From Gammaproteobacteria bacterium (GTDB lineage Bacteria > Pseudomonadota > Gammaproteobacteria > Steroidobacterales > Woeseiaceae), in the NCBI GenBank assembly GCA_022600955.1, contig JAHZJK010000010.1, forward strand, positions 1 to 64,000: 64,000 nucleotides of DNA, given 5' to 3'. Position numbers and translations under genes: made by a program. Of this stretch, positions 29,734 to 38,758 are shown one piece after another. Under the pieces are notes generated by a model. That model did no database searches. It saw nothing but the letters and a program-made list of their open reading frames with translations, and had not been told where the DNA came from. The first letter of the stretch is position 1. The number at the start of each line of letters is the position of its first letter.

Positions 29734-31712
29734 GCCAACTCGCTAACCGCTCGATGTGCCTGGTCGATCGCGACATCGAGCAGCGAACTCGACCCGGAGT
29801 CGGAATTGGCAATAGCGATCCGCCCGAAAGGCTTACGACCACGCACGAATGGGTACCTTTCATCGTTATGATCTGAATGCATCTCGTCGTACAGCGGATT
29901 GGCCCTGTTGATATAAGCGTGTGCCCAGCGGTTGACTGTGATGCCTTCAATATCCCGTGCCGGATCAAATCCGCCTTCGGACAAGCTGCCTGCCAGCTGC
30001 CGGCGAATGTTGCGCTCGATGGTTTCGTAAGACGTCGCGTAAAGCTCGTGGCGCCCGGCTCGTTTTTGCTCACTGGGCGTCAGTCCGGCACTTGAACGAT
30101 GCGGAAACCGAACCATGTGAACAACGGCCGGCTCGTCGGGGTTTTTCGGGTAACGGTGAGCCCCGAAGTCCACTGGATAATCGAGATGCGAAACAACGTG
30201 ATAGCTACCTGGATTCAGTAGTGCACCGACTCCCAGCTTTTTCCAGGGCTGCCAGTTTCTAAGAGCGACATTTGAATATAGGATCGGTGATTTCACCATT
30301 GTCTTGAGGGCATCTCCCTGCGCCTCCGGCAGTTCCGGACACAGGCTTGGAATCAGTTGGTTGTAGCAAGCGAGAACGCACTGCCGAGCCCAGACGCGAC
30401 TGGCCTGCCCACCGCAAACATAGGTAACCCCGACTCGCTTGGACGATCGCGGGCTGCCGTCATGCTGTACATTCACAGCGGTACTTCTGAGCCGGATACG
30501 AATATCGTTATCGGCGCGATCGAGTATTGAATAGTCAAACACCGCGTCGACGACGTCCTCGATCGTGTTTCCCGGCGCCACATCGGGAATCATGTTTCGG
30601 ACGAGCATACGCGCCACTGAGGCATTGCCATCCGGAAAATGATACGTCGGGGCATCCTCAGAGCCCGAACCGTACCAGCGAGCCATTCTCTCCTTGTCAT
30701 CGCCACGACTGGTTGACTTGATGCCTGGCAATCCCCAATAGAACGCCTCAATAGCCGGCACTGCTTCGATTCCAACGCACCAGTCCGAGGTGAGGTTTTC
30801 AAAAATTGTATAGACCTCGGGTTCCTCAATCTCGAGGTGTCGGCTGAGAAATTCCCGGTAGCTGATGCTGTTGAGATAACCGTCTTCATCGATACCCTGC
30901 AGATCCGGGATCACGTTTTCGCAGCTGGTCAGTAGCCGCAGCAACTCGTGCCTGGCGGCATCCGAGATGGGCATTTGCCGCACAGCGTCTTCATGTGACA
31001 TCGACGCGTCTGCAATCGGAATCCATCCCTGGTAGTGAAGACTGTCAACAAGCGGGTAAGCAAGGGTGCGATCGACACCAAACGTCTCGCGGTCGAAATG
31101 TATTCCAGCTGTCAGACCGTTCTTCTTGTAGAAATCAACATCGAAGCCATCGCCAAGTCGCTTCGGTTGAATTCCAAGATCATGAAACAGGCCTTTGGTA
31201 AAGTCGCTGTAGTCATCCGGCCCTTCGAGAATCTCGCTACCGCCGTGCGTAAGGAGTGTACGACCGGCAACCTGAAATTCATTCCGCTTGGCATGACCGC
31301 CAAAATCATCATGATTGTCCAGAATCAGAATTCGTGCGTCGGGGTTCGCCCGTCGATAAAAATGCGCAGCGGCGAGACCGCTGACACCGCACCCGACCAC
31401 GACGAGGTCATAGATATCCGCATCGGGCTCATTGACGGAGCCCCAGTCTCGTCGCCCTTCCCGTCCAAGTTGATGGGCAACCTCGAACGACCCTGGATGG
31501 CTGCCGCGCAGGCCCGTTAGGCCCGGTGGATAATTTGGGCTGCCCGCAGCTTCGAGCTTCAGCATCTCATCAGCAAACGATCGACCTGGCACGAAAGCAG
31601 CAGCCGCAGACGCACCCACTCCCAACAACAGATCTCTGCGCGATATCGAGCGAGCCATTCCCAGGTTGCGGTCAGACGACTTCACAGAGCTTTGTTCCCG
31701 GCAGTCGAGCAT
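29730..31712 (-). CDS. Tat-exported FAD-dependent oxidoreductase, spermidine-dehydrogenase-like
   Basis: Periplasmic flavoprotein. The N-terminus has a twin-arginine signal (SISRRDLLLGVGAS, about 21-34). GAGGTA 9 nt before ATG 31712 supports this start, although ATG at 31658 also fits. The FAD-binding region DLVVVGCGVSGLAAAHF (about 103-119) is followed by LDNHDDFGGHAKRNEF, characteristic of spermidine-dehydrogenase-like enzymes. It has 660 residues and an FAD-domain C-terminus (FGRIAIANSDSG). An amine substrate is inferred from similarity only. It is coupled to the enolase-family gene and divergent from another amine-oxidase-like flavoprotein. Confidence 0.8.
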   Translation of the reverse strand: MLDCREQSSVKSSDRNLGMARSISRRDLLLGVGASAAAAFVPGRSFADEMLKLEAAGSPNYPPGLTGLRGSHPGSFEVAHQLGREGRRDWGSVNEPDADIYDLVVVGCGVSGLAAAHFYRRANPDARILILDNHDDFGGHAKRNEFQVAGRTLLTHGGSEILEGPDDYSDFTKGLFHDLGIQPKRLGDGFDVDFYKKNGLTAGIHFDRETFGVDRTLAYPLVDSLHYQGWIPIADASMSHEDAVRQMPISDAARHELLRLLTSCENVIPDLQGIDEDGYLNSISYREFLSRHLEIEEPEVYTIFENLTSDWCVGIEAVPAIEAFYWGLPGIKSTSRGDDKERMARWYGSGSEDAPTYHFPDGNASVARMLVRNMIPDVAPGNTIEDVVDAVFDYSILDRADNDIRIRLRSTAVNVQHDGSPRSSKRVGVTYVCGGQASRVWARQCVLACYNQLIPSLCPELPEAQGDALKTMVKSPILYSNVALRNWQPWKKLGVGALLNPGSYHVVSHLDYPVDFGAHRYPKNPDEPAVVHMVRFPHRSSAGLTPSEQKRAGRHELYATSYETIERNIRRQLAGSLSEGGFDPARDIEGITVNRWAHAYINRANPLYDEMHSDHNDERYPFVRGRKPFGRIAIANSDSGSSSLLDVAIDQAHRAVSELA

Positions 31713-31805
31713 GAATACTACCTCGTATCCGGTCGCGATTGAGCGCTGGCATTATGCAGAGAAGAAGCCAATACTCTCGAAGACAAAATATCGGATCTCA
31801 GGGCG

Positions 31806-32981
31806 ATGTCTGTAAGCTCCTCAACAATATTGAAAAGCCATTCTGCGCGCGTATGCGTCATAGGCGGCGGTATTATCGGCTCCTGGACCGCCTTGCATCT
31901 CGCCGAGGCCGGCGCGGATGTGACACTCATTGAACAGTTTCCGCTACCGCATACTCGCGGCAGCTCACACGGACTGTCACGAGCATTCCGGTTTCTCGGC
32001 GAGCACGAGCTGGGGCGTCTCGACTATTCACTCACTCGATGGATGGAGCTGCAACAAGCAGCGGGCGAAACGATGTTCGTCAAAACGGGCCTTCTGAACT
32101 TCGGGCCGCCCGGTGACGCCGATCTTGAGCACTTCATGAACGTCCTCAGGCAAAGTGACCGGCCGGTCGACTGGTTTGACAGTGAGACCATCGCCGCGCG
32201 TTTTCCAATGCTTCGCTACAGCAGCGACTGGGGCGCGGCTTTTGACCCGAACGGCGGAATCCTGATCGCGCATCGGTGCCTGAACGCAGTGCAGGCCCGA
32301 TTCCTCGAGTTTGGCGGGAAATTGGTAACTGGCTGCGTTAGCTCACTGGAGTCGCAGGGCCCGCAGAAGATTGCTGTCGAATCCTGCAACCTTGATGACG
32401 GTGTCGTGCAATTTCAGACTTTTGATTGCGCAGTGGTGTGCGCTGGACCCTGGACGAGCAAACTGATCCCGAGCCTGGCGTCGAACCTCACCAGTCTCCT
32501 GACACCGGTCACATATTGGCACGACCCAAGCAATGCCTACAGCGCCGCGTCAGGGCTACCCATTATTTTCAATGCACGGCTAACCGGCATCTATGGACTC
32601 CCTGCCTGTGAATACCCGGGCATGATGAAGATGCTGTATCACGGTGGCCCCGTGGCCGATCCGGACCAACGCGACTTCGCCTCATCAGACGCCTACGTAG
32701 AAAAGGTGAAAGGCTATGTGCAGGAGCATCTGCCGTTGCTTGTCCATGACAAACCCGCAATTCAGGAAACCTGCATGTATACGATGATGTCAGATGACAC
32801 CCCGGTGATTGATCGTCTGGATGACAACACAGTTGTTGGCTGTGGTTTCTCCGGAAGTGGTTTTAAGCACAGTCCGGCAACCGGAATGATGCTTGCCGCA
32901 TTTGCACTCGGGCAAGAAGACGCGATACCGGATGGCTTTCGTGCTGATCGCTATACTCTGGGGCGCTTCAACCTCTCATGA
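31806..32981 (+). CDS. Sarcosine oxidase / N-methyl-amino-acid oxidase family flavoprotein
   Basis: FAD-dependent amine oxidase of the monomeric sarcosine oxidase/MTOX family. The dinucleotide motif CVIGGGIIGSWTA lies near residues 16-28, and RGSSHGLSRAFR (about 56-67) contacts the flavin. The C-terminal ETCMYTMMSDD carries the Cys that binds FAD covalently in this family, followed by GFSGSGFKHSPATG. The 391 residues are normal, with no signal peptide (cytosolic). Its stop overlaps the start of the downstream kinase (ATGA). The natural substrate cannot be told. Confidence 0.88.
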   Translation: MSVSSSTILKSHSARVCVIGGGIIGSWTALHLAEAGADVTLIEQFPLPHTRGSSHGLSRAFRFLGEHELGRLDYSLTRWMELQQAAGETMFVKTGLLNFGPPGDADLEHFMNVLRQSDRPVDWFDSETIAARFPMLRYSSDWGAAFDPNGGILIAHRCLNAVQARFLEFGGKLVTGCVSSLESQGPQKIAVESCNLDDGVVQFQTFDCAVVCAGPWTSKLIPSLASNLTSLLTPVTYWHDPSNAYSAASGLPIIFNARLTGIYGLPACEYPGMMKMLYHGGPVADPDQRDFASSDAYVEKVKGYVQEHLPLLVHDKPAIQETCMYTMMSDDTPVIDRLDDNTVVGCGFSGSGFKHSPATGMMLAAFALGQEDAIPDGFRADRYTLGRFNLS

Positions 32982-34012
32982 GTGACACTAGTGACGCCGT
33001 TTCGATCGAACCGCCCGATTTCGCGAGCGAATATGTCGCGGCAATTGTCGCGAAAGAGTTTGACCTTCGCGGGCAGTACACGCAGCTCGTCAGCGAACGC
33101 GATCAGAATTTTCGGCTGATCACAGCGGACGGCAACAAGTTTGTCGTCAAAGTAACAGGCCTGGCCGAAGAAACTGTTGCGACTGATTTTCAGATAGCGC
33201 TGCTCTCGCATCTTGAAGAGACAGGATTCGACTACGCACCGCGGGTGGTAAGAACAGTTACCGGCCGTCAGCGTAGCGGCATCACGTCAGACGCTGGTCA
33301 GGAGTACAGCCTCCGCGTCGTTACCTGGCTGGATGGCAGCTTACTTCAGGATGTTGAATGGAGCACTGGCACCATCAGGAACTTTGGGCAACGTCTCGCC
33401 GAACTGGATCAAACTCTCGGGAGTTTTGAAACTGATAGCGATGGCCAGGCAGGACTGTGGAACATGCAAGCCGCCTCACAGCTGAAAAATCTATTGTCGC
33501 ATGTAGACGATCGAAGCGTTTACCAACTAGCGAGCGGTGTCTTGGACCAGTTTGACGATACGGCTAACGCAGCGCTTCGCGCCCTGCCCCGGCAAGCGAT
33601 ACACAACGACGCAAATCCCGAGAACATACTGATGGACGCAGACGGCGAAGTCTGCGGTTTCATTGATTTCGGCGATGCACTCAAAGCACCACGAGTAGTT
33701 GAAATTGCGGTAGCGGCATCTTACCTGCGATCAGGAGGCAAAAACCCTCTGGAATTTATCGAGGCATTTGTCGCAGGCTACCATCAACAAAGCCCGCTAT
33801 CCGACGATGAGTTCGAACTGTTGTTTGATCTCATCAGAACCCGATTGGTGACATCGTTGACTATCATGTACTGGCGCCTGGCGGCGCGCGATGAAAACGA
33901 CCCCTATCGACAGAAAACGCTGCAAAGCGAAAACAATGCATTCGAGTTCCTGGTTTTTCTGTCACGTCTTGGCAGAGACGCGTTTGTGCAACGCCTAAAG
34001 GTAAAGCAATAA
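32978..34012 (+). CDS. APH-fold phosphotransferase (hydroxylysine-kinase-like)
   Basis: Small-molecule kinase of the aminoglycoside phosphotransferase fold. The catalytic loop is AIHNDANPENIL (about 207-218) and the metal-binding Asp is in GFIDFGDA (about 227-234). The N-lobe carries Lys in KFVVKVTG. Similarity and context (a cytosolic amino-acid oxidase) point to the hydroxylysine or amino-alcohol kinase group, not antibiotic resistance. Its start overlaps the upstream stop by 4 nt. It is convergent with the HDOD gene. Confidence 0.8.
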   Translation: MSDTSDAVSIEPPDFASEYVAAIVAKEFDLRGQYTQLVSERDQNFRLITADGNKFVVKVTGLAEETVATDFQIALLSHLEETGFDYAPRVVRTVTGRQRSGITSDAGQEYSLRVVTWLDGSLLQDVEWSTGTIRNFGQRLAELDQTLGSFETDSDGQAGLWNMQAASQLKNLLSHVDDRSVYQLASGVLDQFDDTANAALRALPRQAIHNDANPENILMDADGEVCGFIDFGDALKAPRVVEIAVAASYLRSGGKNPLEFIEAFVAGYHQQSPLSDDEFELLFDLIRTRLVTSLTIMYWRLAARDENDPYRQKTLQSENNAFEFLVFLSRLGRDAFVQRLKVKQ

Positions 34013-34015
34013 CCG

Positions 34016-34912
34016 TCAGTTGAATCCTAGTCCAGACAACAGCGCCTGACTATCGGTGCGGATCTTATCGAGTTTCGCAGCGAGCAGAGCAGCAGGTAGC
34101 AGCGCAACCTGCTGCTCGGTATTCAAGCAAGTGTCCAGAATCCGCTGTTCACGGGTTTCACTTGGGATGCCCTCAAAATCGTCACATTCCAATAGCGATG
34201 CGCATAGATGATCCGCTACCTGCACACAGAAAAGCAGGGCATCAGAGGATCCCGGTACAATTTCTGCTTCGACAGGTGTGTGGTGCAGTCTGACAATCTC
34301 GCAAATCGAATTCGGCAATTTCCAGTGGGTGCAGGCCCGGAAACCGAGTTCGCTGTGCGTGAATTTGTAGATTTCCACATCAGCCTCAATCAGCTGTTCC
34401 GGCGTTTCCCAATGGCTCTCATCGACCTTGAGCAAGTTCGGGGCGGCATGTTCAAACATGACAAAGCGCCCGATATCGTGCAACAAACCAACCAGGTAAG
34501 CCTCGGCCGGATCTACATTTATGTCGGAGGAAATTTCCGCGACCATCGCGGCTGAAAACGCTGCGAAAACCGAATGTTGCCAGAGGCGTACTTCATTGGG
34601 TTTTGTCGGTAAGAAAACACGTTGAACCGCTAAAGACGCGACCAGGTTTCGGATTGCTGCGGATCCCATTCGGGTTAGTGCATCCCTGATTGACACAACT
34701 GGCACGGCGGGAGCGGATGCAGCACAATTTGCGAGCGCAATCAGTCGCACCGCGAAGGCCGGGTCTTCTTTGGTCAGTTTGCCTAACTCTTCGAAGAAAT
34801 CATCCGCATCGGGATTGAGCTGCAGTATCTTGACAAGTACCTGAGGCAGCATCGGCAACTCGCCAATTTTTGCTTCCATGCTTCGCAGCGCTGAATTTGC
34901 ATTTGCGACCAA
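34016..34912 (-). CDS. HDOD domain protein
   Basis: A 298-residue protein consisting almost entirely of an HDOD domain, an HD-related fold used in signalling (often c-di-GMP or chemotaxis circuits) and usually without catalysis. Residues 17-210 carry the family pattern LPMLPQVLVKILQL, ALANCAAS, IRDALTRMG and YLVGLLHDIGRFV. No partner domain is fused. TTG at 34912 is chosen because GAGGT lies 8 nt upstream; the first ATG (34879) has no ribosome site. A GGA-rich candidate sRNA starts on the opposite strand just beyond. Confidence 0.85.
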   Translation of the reverse strand: MVANANSALRSMEAKIGELPMLPQVLVKILQLNPDADDFFEELGKLTKEDPAFAVRLIALANCAASAPAVPVVSIRDALTRMGSAAIRNLVASLAVQRVFLPTKPNEVRLWQHSVFAAFSAAMVAEISSDINVDPAEAYLVGLLHDIGRFVMFEHAAPNLLKVDESHWETPEQLIEADVEIYKFTHSELGFRACTHWKLPNSICEIVRLHHTPVEAEIVPGSSDALLFCVQVADHLCASLLECDDFEGIPSETREQRILDTCLNTEQQVALLPAALLAAKLDKIRTDSQALLSGLGFN

Positions 34913-34939
34913 GGTGATACCTCATTGCATGCAACACTA

Positions 34940-35116
34940 TTGTGATGCGGCAAAATCCACACGGAACAACGGAGTTGGTCTTTTTTGCCGCGAGGAACCG
35001 CAGGTATGTTCACGGACCATGAAAATAGCATCGGCTGCACATCGAAAATCTTGAGGGACACGGCGTCTTGGCTATATGAACGTAAGGCCCGCCCTCTTTC
35101 GAGGGCGGGCCCTTAT
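34940..35116 (+). ncRNA. Candidate CsrA/RsmA-sequestering sRNA (RsmZ-like)
   Basis: A plus-strand stretch without an open frame holds GGA motifs of the CsrA-binding type. There are ACGGA at 34961, 34969 and 35012, GAGGA at 34992, and AGGGA at 35054. It ends in a terminator at 35086-35115. GCGGCAAAA...TTTTTTGCCGC (about 34947-34992) would form a stem presenting two of the motifs. No GacA-type box was found upstream, so this is a hypothesis from motif density and the terminator. Confidence 0.4.
35086..35115 (+). terminator. Strong hairpin terminator
   Basis: GGCCCGCCCTC pairs with GAGGGCGGGCC (35086-35111) around TTTC, followed by CTTATTGTT. The T-rich side is on the plus strand; read on the minus strand it may also stop transcripts after the TonB receptor gene. 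Confidence 0.75.
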
Positions 35117-35210
35117 TGTTGTGACAGTAAGGACAGGTATTGTACTGCCTTGACTGCCAAACGGGCATTCGCCTGAAATTGCTTCGCAACGTCAGGCCGT
35201 GCACCCGCTA

Positions 35211-37301
35211 TCAGAACTCGTAACGCAGCCCAAGATGCACGGAACGTCCCGGCAACGGGATAAGGTCCTTTAACGGCGACGTGTGCTGCCGGATTTCTTC
35301 GTCGAGCATGTTAGAGCCGCGGAGGAATACATAGAGGTCCGGTTCATCAAACGTATAGCTCAGACTGAGATTCAGCAGCGTGTATCCTTCCGTCGGCAGT
35401 TCATTCTCCGCAACACCATCCTGGTCAGCGGCAAACGTCGCGTCAATGCTGGCATCGTACTTGTTCCAGCCACCATGCAGGCCGAAGCCTACGCGCGAAG
35501 GCGGGATTCTCGGCAGATATGCGCCAGAAACATCTTCTTCTGCGTTAACAAAATCAGCAAACACGCTCAGGTGGACGTGACTGTCATCGCGATCCCACAG
35601 CTCGACGAGAGCCTGCGCTTCGATACCGACGAAGTCGACATCTGCCTGACCATAGTCAAACACGGGCAACTCATCGAGTTCGAGCGTCGTTGGGCGCAAC
35701 AGAATGTAGTTGTCGACACTGTTGATAAACCCGGTGATGGTCCACTCGACGGGACCCGTATCACCGTGCACGGTCAGATCGAGGTTTGTGGATTCTTCAA
35801 GCTCGAGTATGCCGTTGCCAAGCGCCACCGATCCGCGTTCGAATCGCTGCGCCGCAATATGCGGGCCGTCCGAGTACAACTCGGCCGTCGTCGGGTGACG
35901 CTCGGTCATCGCGAGGTTTGCGGAGATTCGAATGTCCTCAAGCGGACGCCAAATCGCACCGATCGATGCACCAAACGCGCCGTCGTCATACTGCTGACCC
36001 AACGTCGCGCCGGAGATTTCCTGGTCCTCAAAGCGCGCACTTCCCTGCAGGACCCAGCTGTCGTTCAGACGAAGCTCCTCGAATACGAACAGGCTCAATC
36101 GTGTGGTATCGGAGGCCGGTACAAACGCCTCATCACCGATGGCGTCGAAGTCGACTTGCTTATATTGAATGCCGATAGCTCCCTCGAGATCACCCCATGG
36201 GGCATGACGAAGTTCGAGCCGGTTGTCGGAACCCTGGACATCGAATACCGTGCCGATCTCCGCGCCTTCCAACTCGGTGTGCTTGTAATCGTTCACCGCC
36301 GCCCGGAAGCGGATGCCGCTCACAAATCTGCCATCGAGATCATATTCGCCATTCACATCGACTCGCGTCTGATCGAGATCAATTCTGACGACTTCCTCCT
36401 CTTCCTCTTCGGCCGGTGGCATGCCGGGGTCTTCTTCTTCGTGGTGATGATGCCCGGGTATCCCGTATTTGCTATCGAATCCGCTGAATGAGACGCCAAG
36501 GAATCCTTTGTCGCCGACAAATGAAACGCCTACCGCACCACTGCTGGTCTCACTATCTGTATTTTCGACAACGCCGAATGCCTCCTCGCCCTCTTCTTCT
36601 TCGCCACCACCTTCGGCCTCCTCAGCCGCAATGAATGCCGCAGACTCAGCGAATCCGGGTATCTCGACGTTATCGGTTGAACGCGTGAAGTAGTCGAAGC
36701 TAAATGCGATGCTGTCGGATCCGAAATGACTACGGACAGCCGCGTCACGGTTTCCAACGGCCGAATCCGCACCCAAGGCGACACCGGCAGAGAACGGCTT
36801 GTCGAGCGGCTTATCAATGAAACGGCTGTCGACGACATTAACCAGCCCGCCCGCGGCACCACTTCCGTAGAGGAGAGTCGCCGGCCCGCGGACAATTTCA
36901 ATGCGGTCCGCAAGTAATCCATCGACGGTCACCTGGTGGTCCTCACTGAGCGCCGAGGCATCCAGTGAATCGAGTCCGTTGCTTAGTACTCGCACCCGCT
37001 CGCCATATTGGCCGCGGATGACAGGACGTGAAGAAACCGGGCCGAAATAGGTTGAACTCATCCCTGGCTCCTGGGACAAGGTCTCGCCAATACTGGTCGA
37101 CTGCTTCTTGGCAAGCTCATCGCCGCGCAGGATGGTAGTTGGCTGTGCAAGTTGCTCGACGGTGCGGCCGAGAGGCGCCGCTGTAACGACGATCTGGTCC
37201 ATCTCGTGGTGTGCATCCTCATCGTCCTGTGCCGAAGCAACGGGCGGGGTCGCGATAACTAAGACGGCCATGGCCATCGATTTACGATTCGTGAATCTCA
37301 T
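35211..37301 (-). CDS. TonB-dependent outer-membrane receptor, ZnuD-like (probable zinc uptake)
   Basis: Energised outer-membrane transporter. It has a signal peptide (1-24, PVASA-Q), a plug domain (about 35-160: IVVTAAP, RPVIRGQYGERVRVL, VEIVRGPATLLYGSG pattern) and a 22-strand barrel ending in an aromatic residue (LGLRYEF). Metal-ligand-rich loops stand out: DDEDAHHEM at the mature N-terminus, a Glu-rich loop (EEAEGGGEEEEGEEAF, about 228-243) and HHHHEEEDP followed by a run of Glu (about 290-310). These recall ZnuD-type zinc receptors; zinc is inferred. A small His/Cys protein lies immediately upstream. No clear Zur box was identified. Confidence 0.85.
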   Translation of the reverse strand: MRFTNRKSMAMAVLVIATPPVASAQDDEDAHHEMDQIVVTAAPLGRTVEQLAQPTTILRGDELAKKQSTSIGETLSQEPGMSSTYFGPVSSRPVIRGQYGERVRVLSNGLDSLDASALSEDHQVTVDGLLADRIEIVRGPATLLYGSGAAGGLVNVVDSRFIDKPLDKPFSAGVALGADSAVGNRDAAVRSHFGSDSIAFSFDYFTRSTDNVEIPGFAESAAFIAAEEAEGGGEEEEGEEAFGVVENTDSETSSGAVGVSFVGDKGFLGVSFSGFDSKYGIPGHHHHEEEDPGMPPAEEEEEEVVRIDLDQTRVDVNGEYDLDGRFVSGIRFRAAVNDYKHTELEGAEIGTVFDVQGSDNRLELRHAPWGDLEGAIGIQYKQVDFDAIGDEAFVPASDTTRLSLFVFEELRLNDSWVLQGSARFEDQEISGATLGQQYDDGAFGASIGAIWRPLEDIRISANLAMTERHPTTAELYSDGPHIAAQRFERGSVALGNGILELEESTNLDLTVHGDTGPVEWTITGFINSVDNYILLRPTTLELDELPVFDYGQADVDFVGIEAQALVELWDRDDSHVHLSVFADFVNAEEDVSGAYLPRIPPSRVGFGLHGGWNKYDASIDATFAADQDGVAENELPTEGYTLLNLSLSYTFDEPDLYVFLRGSNMLDEEIRQHTSPLKDLIPLPGRSVHLGLRYEF

Positions 37302-37401
37302 GATTGTTTACTCTGATTATCTGGTTTTTCCGCACAGTTAGTACGGTGCTGAGAGCAACCACGCGTTTGCCGTGATCGCTACAGTTTTGCTTGTGGACTA
37401 A

Positions 37402-37707
37402 TCAGATTTGGGGTGGTGCTCGGGTGTCGAAATGACGAACAGGAGCCAGAGCGACAGTAACAGCGGGGGCACCTGACTTCAGAAAGCCAATCGACGGTAC
37501 TGAAGCGATCTCCGCAGGATGATCGACTGCACCGTCGACCCTGTCCAGCTGCACACAGATGTGGCAGGAACTATCAATAGAATCGGCAACATGATCAAAC
37601 TGGTGAACTGCGATGGTCAGTTGCAACAACGCAACAGGCACTATCGCGAGCCATGCGGCACGTCGCCTAAGTACTGCTGTCACCAGATTGATGATTCTGT
37701 TGCTCAA
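37402..37707 (-). CDS. Small exported His/Cys protein upstream of the TonB receptor
   Basis: A 101-residue protein with an N-terminal membrane/signal segment (about 17-35, AAWLAIVPVALLQLTIAV). It is followed by HQFDHVADSIDSSCHICVQLD (HxxxH and CHIC, possible metal ligands). It resembles the small DUF2946-like proteins that accompany metal-related receptors, but is not a clear member. TTG at 37707 is used, with GGGA upstream and no in-frame ATG. It lies 100 bp before the receptor on the same strand. Function is inferred from position only. Confidence 0.55.
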   Translation of the reverse strand: MSNRIINLVTAVLRRRAAWLAIVPVALLQLTIAVHQFDHVADSIDSSCHICVQLDRVDGAVDHPAEIASVPSIGFLKSGAPAVTVALAPVRHFDTRAPPQI

Positions 37708-37924
37708 CTATGAGTCCCGTCTGTCTGCCGCTGAGAATAGACAAATCTTAGGACTGCAGCAACTCGACGAGGTTCCCGGCAAGTCAGGACAAAACGAAAA
37801 AGCCCCTTCCGAACCCTTGAGATTGGCCAATTCATGTTGAAATGCAGATCCGTTCTCTTTGCCCGCGCTCATGGCTAGAGCCTGAAAGATGCTTGGGGTG
37901 GCGCTACTCGCCTAGCCTTTCGGA
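37708..37924. other. Gene-free stretch before the palindrome array
   Basis: No convincing gene or structured element was seen; it is the boundary between the ordinary genes and the repeat-gene array that starts at 37925. Confidence 0.5.
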
Positions 37925-38007
37925 GCGTCCGCTTTCACTGAGAATGGACATTCATGCATCTGCTGTTACGAGATTTCGACCGGCCGCTTCCGGCCAGAAG
38001 CAGACGT
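37925..38007 (+). repeat. Array palindrome R1 (last copy)
   Basis: Left arm GTCCGCTTTCAC at 37928, right arm CGGCCAGAAGCAGACG ending 38006. The TGA of the 38008 gene follows at once. The centre is divergent. Confidence 0.75.
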
Positions 38008-38610
38008 TCACTTGCTGCGTAATTCTGCGCTGAAGCCGGAAGCGATGACGAACGAATTACCGAAATGGATCATCTCGGCATCCGGAACATACGTCCCGGC
38101 CTCGGACGCGATCCGACGCGGTTTCATTCCCTCTGCCTCTAAGACTGCGGCGTAAGCCTCAACCAGAAACGATGGCGCTTCGGCAAGCAAGCCATCATCA
38201 GAGCGAATAAGATCGGCAATAGTGAGGGACGAATTTAGGTACTCCCCAAAATCAATCCAGTCGTCCGTCGCTGAATGATGTGCCGTCAAAAGCCTGCCAA
38301 GTAGTTCCTCTGGTCGTCTCGCAGCCGCTGAAAAATAGAGGCTTTCAAATGGTTCAGTGTATTGAAGAAGCGCGGGGTGATCATCCTTGTGGTGGTTTAG
38401 GCCGCAATGAACCGCTCGGGAAATCGTGTAGTGGGTAACCGACGAACAGGTAATCGACCAGTGGACAGAATCTGCTGCACCAACATTTTCGTAGGCCAAC
38501 GAGAATTCGAGTACCAAATCACCTCGGTCCCACGACGCAGATTTGAGGTCCAATCGACCGAACTCTTCGAACCGCGAAGTTCCAGCGATATTTATTAGTT
38601 CTTGCAACAT
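38008..38610 (-). CDS. Hypothetical protein (array cassette 1)
   Basis: No family recognised. About 200 residues, soluble, acidic, no signal peptide. It has a beta-rich first half (LVLEFSLAYEN, HWSITCSS) and a helical second half (FLVEAYAAVLEAEGM). ATG at 38610 is preferred to the GTG nine bases upstream; neither has a ribosome site. Its TGA touches palindrome R1 and its start lies about 40 bp from R2, so the gene fills one cassette exactly. Confidence 0.6.
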   Translation of the reverse strand: MLQELINIAGTSRFEEFGRLDLKSASWDRGDLVLEFSLAYENVGAADSVHWSITCSSVTHYTISRAVHCGLNHHKDDHPALLQYTEPFESLYFSAAARRPEELLGRLLTAHHSATDDWIDFGEYLNSSLTIADLIRSDDGLLAEAPSFLVEAYAAVLEAEGMKPRRIASEAGTYVPDAEMIHFGNSFVIASGFSAELRSK

Positions 38611-38649
38611 TTGAGGCACGTTCGCAGTTTTGAAGTTAAGAATTCGACA

Positions 38650-38724
38650 GGCTGCTTTGGGTCAGAAGGAGTCATTCTACCTCAGACCAGGCGAGGGTCA
38701 GCTAACGGCCAGAAGCGGCCGTTC
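38650..38724 (+). repeat. Array palindrome R2 (class A centre)
   Basis: Left arm GCTGCTTTGGGTCAGAAGGAGTC, centre ATTCTACCTCAGACCAGG, right arm CGGCCAGAAGCGGCCGTTC. Same orientation as the others. Confidence 0.85.
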
Positions 38725-38758
38725 GACTAGATCGGAAATTTCAATATCAACCGATGTA

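Noticed and set aside
32978-34012. Aminoglycoside resistance gene
   Set aside because: The APH fold is shared, but translational coupling to an amino-acid oxidase and the sequence pattern fit a metabolic kinase of the hydroxylysine type.
34930-35116. SRP RNA (ffs) or 6S RNA
   Set aside because: It lacks the conserved SRP tetraloop domain and the long bulged duplex of 6S RNA; the CsrA-binding-type motifs are the better explanation.
37302-37401. Zur box upstream of the TonB receptor
   Set aside because: The region is AT-rich, but I could not find a palindrome matching the known Zur consensus.
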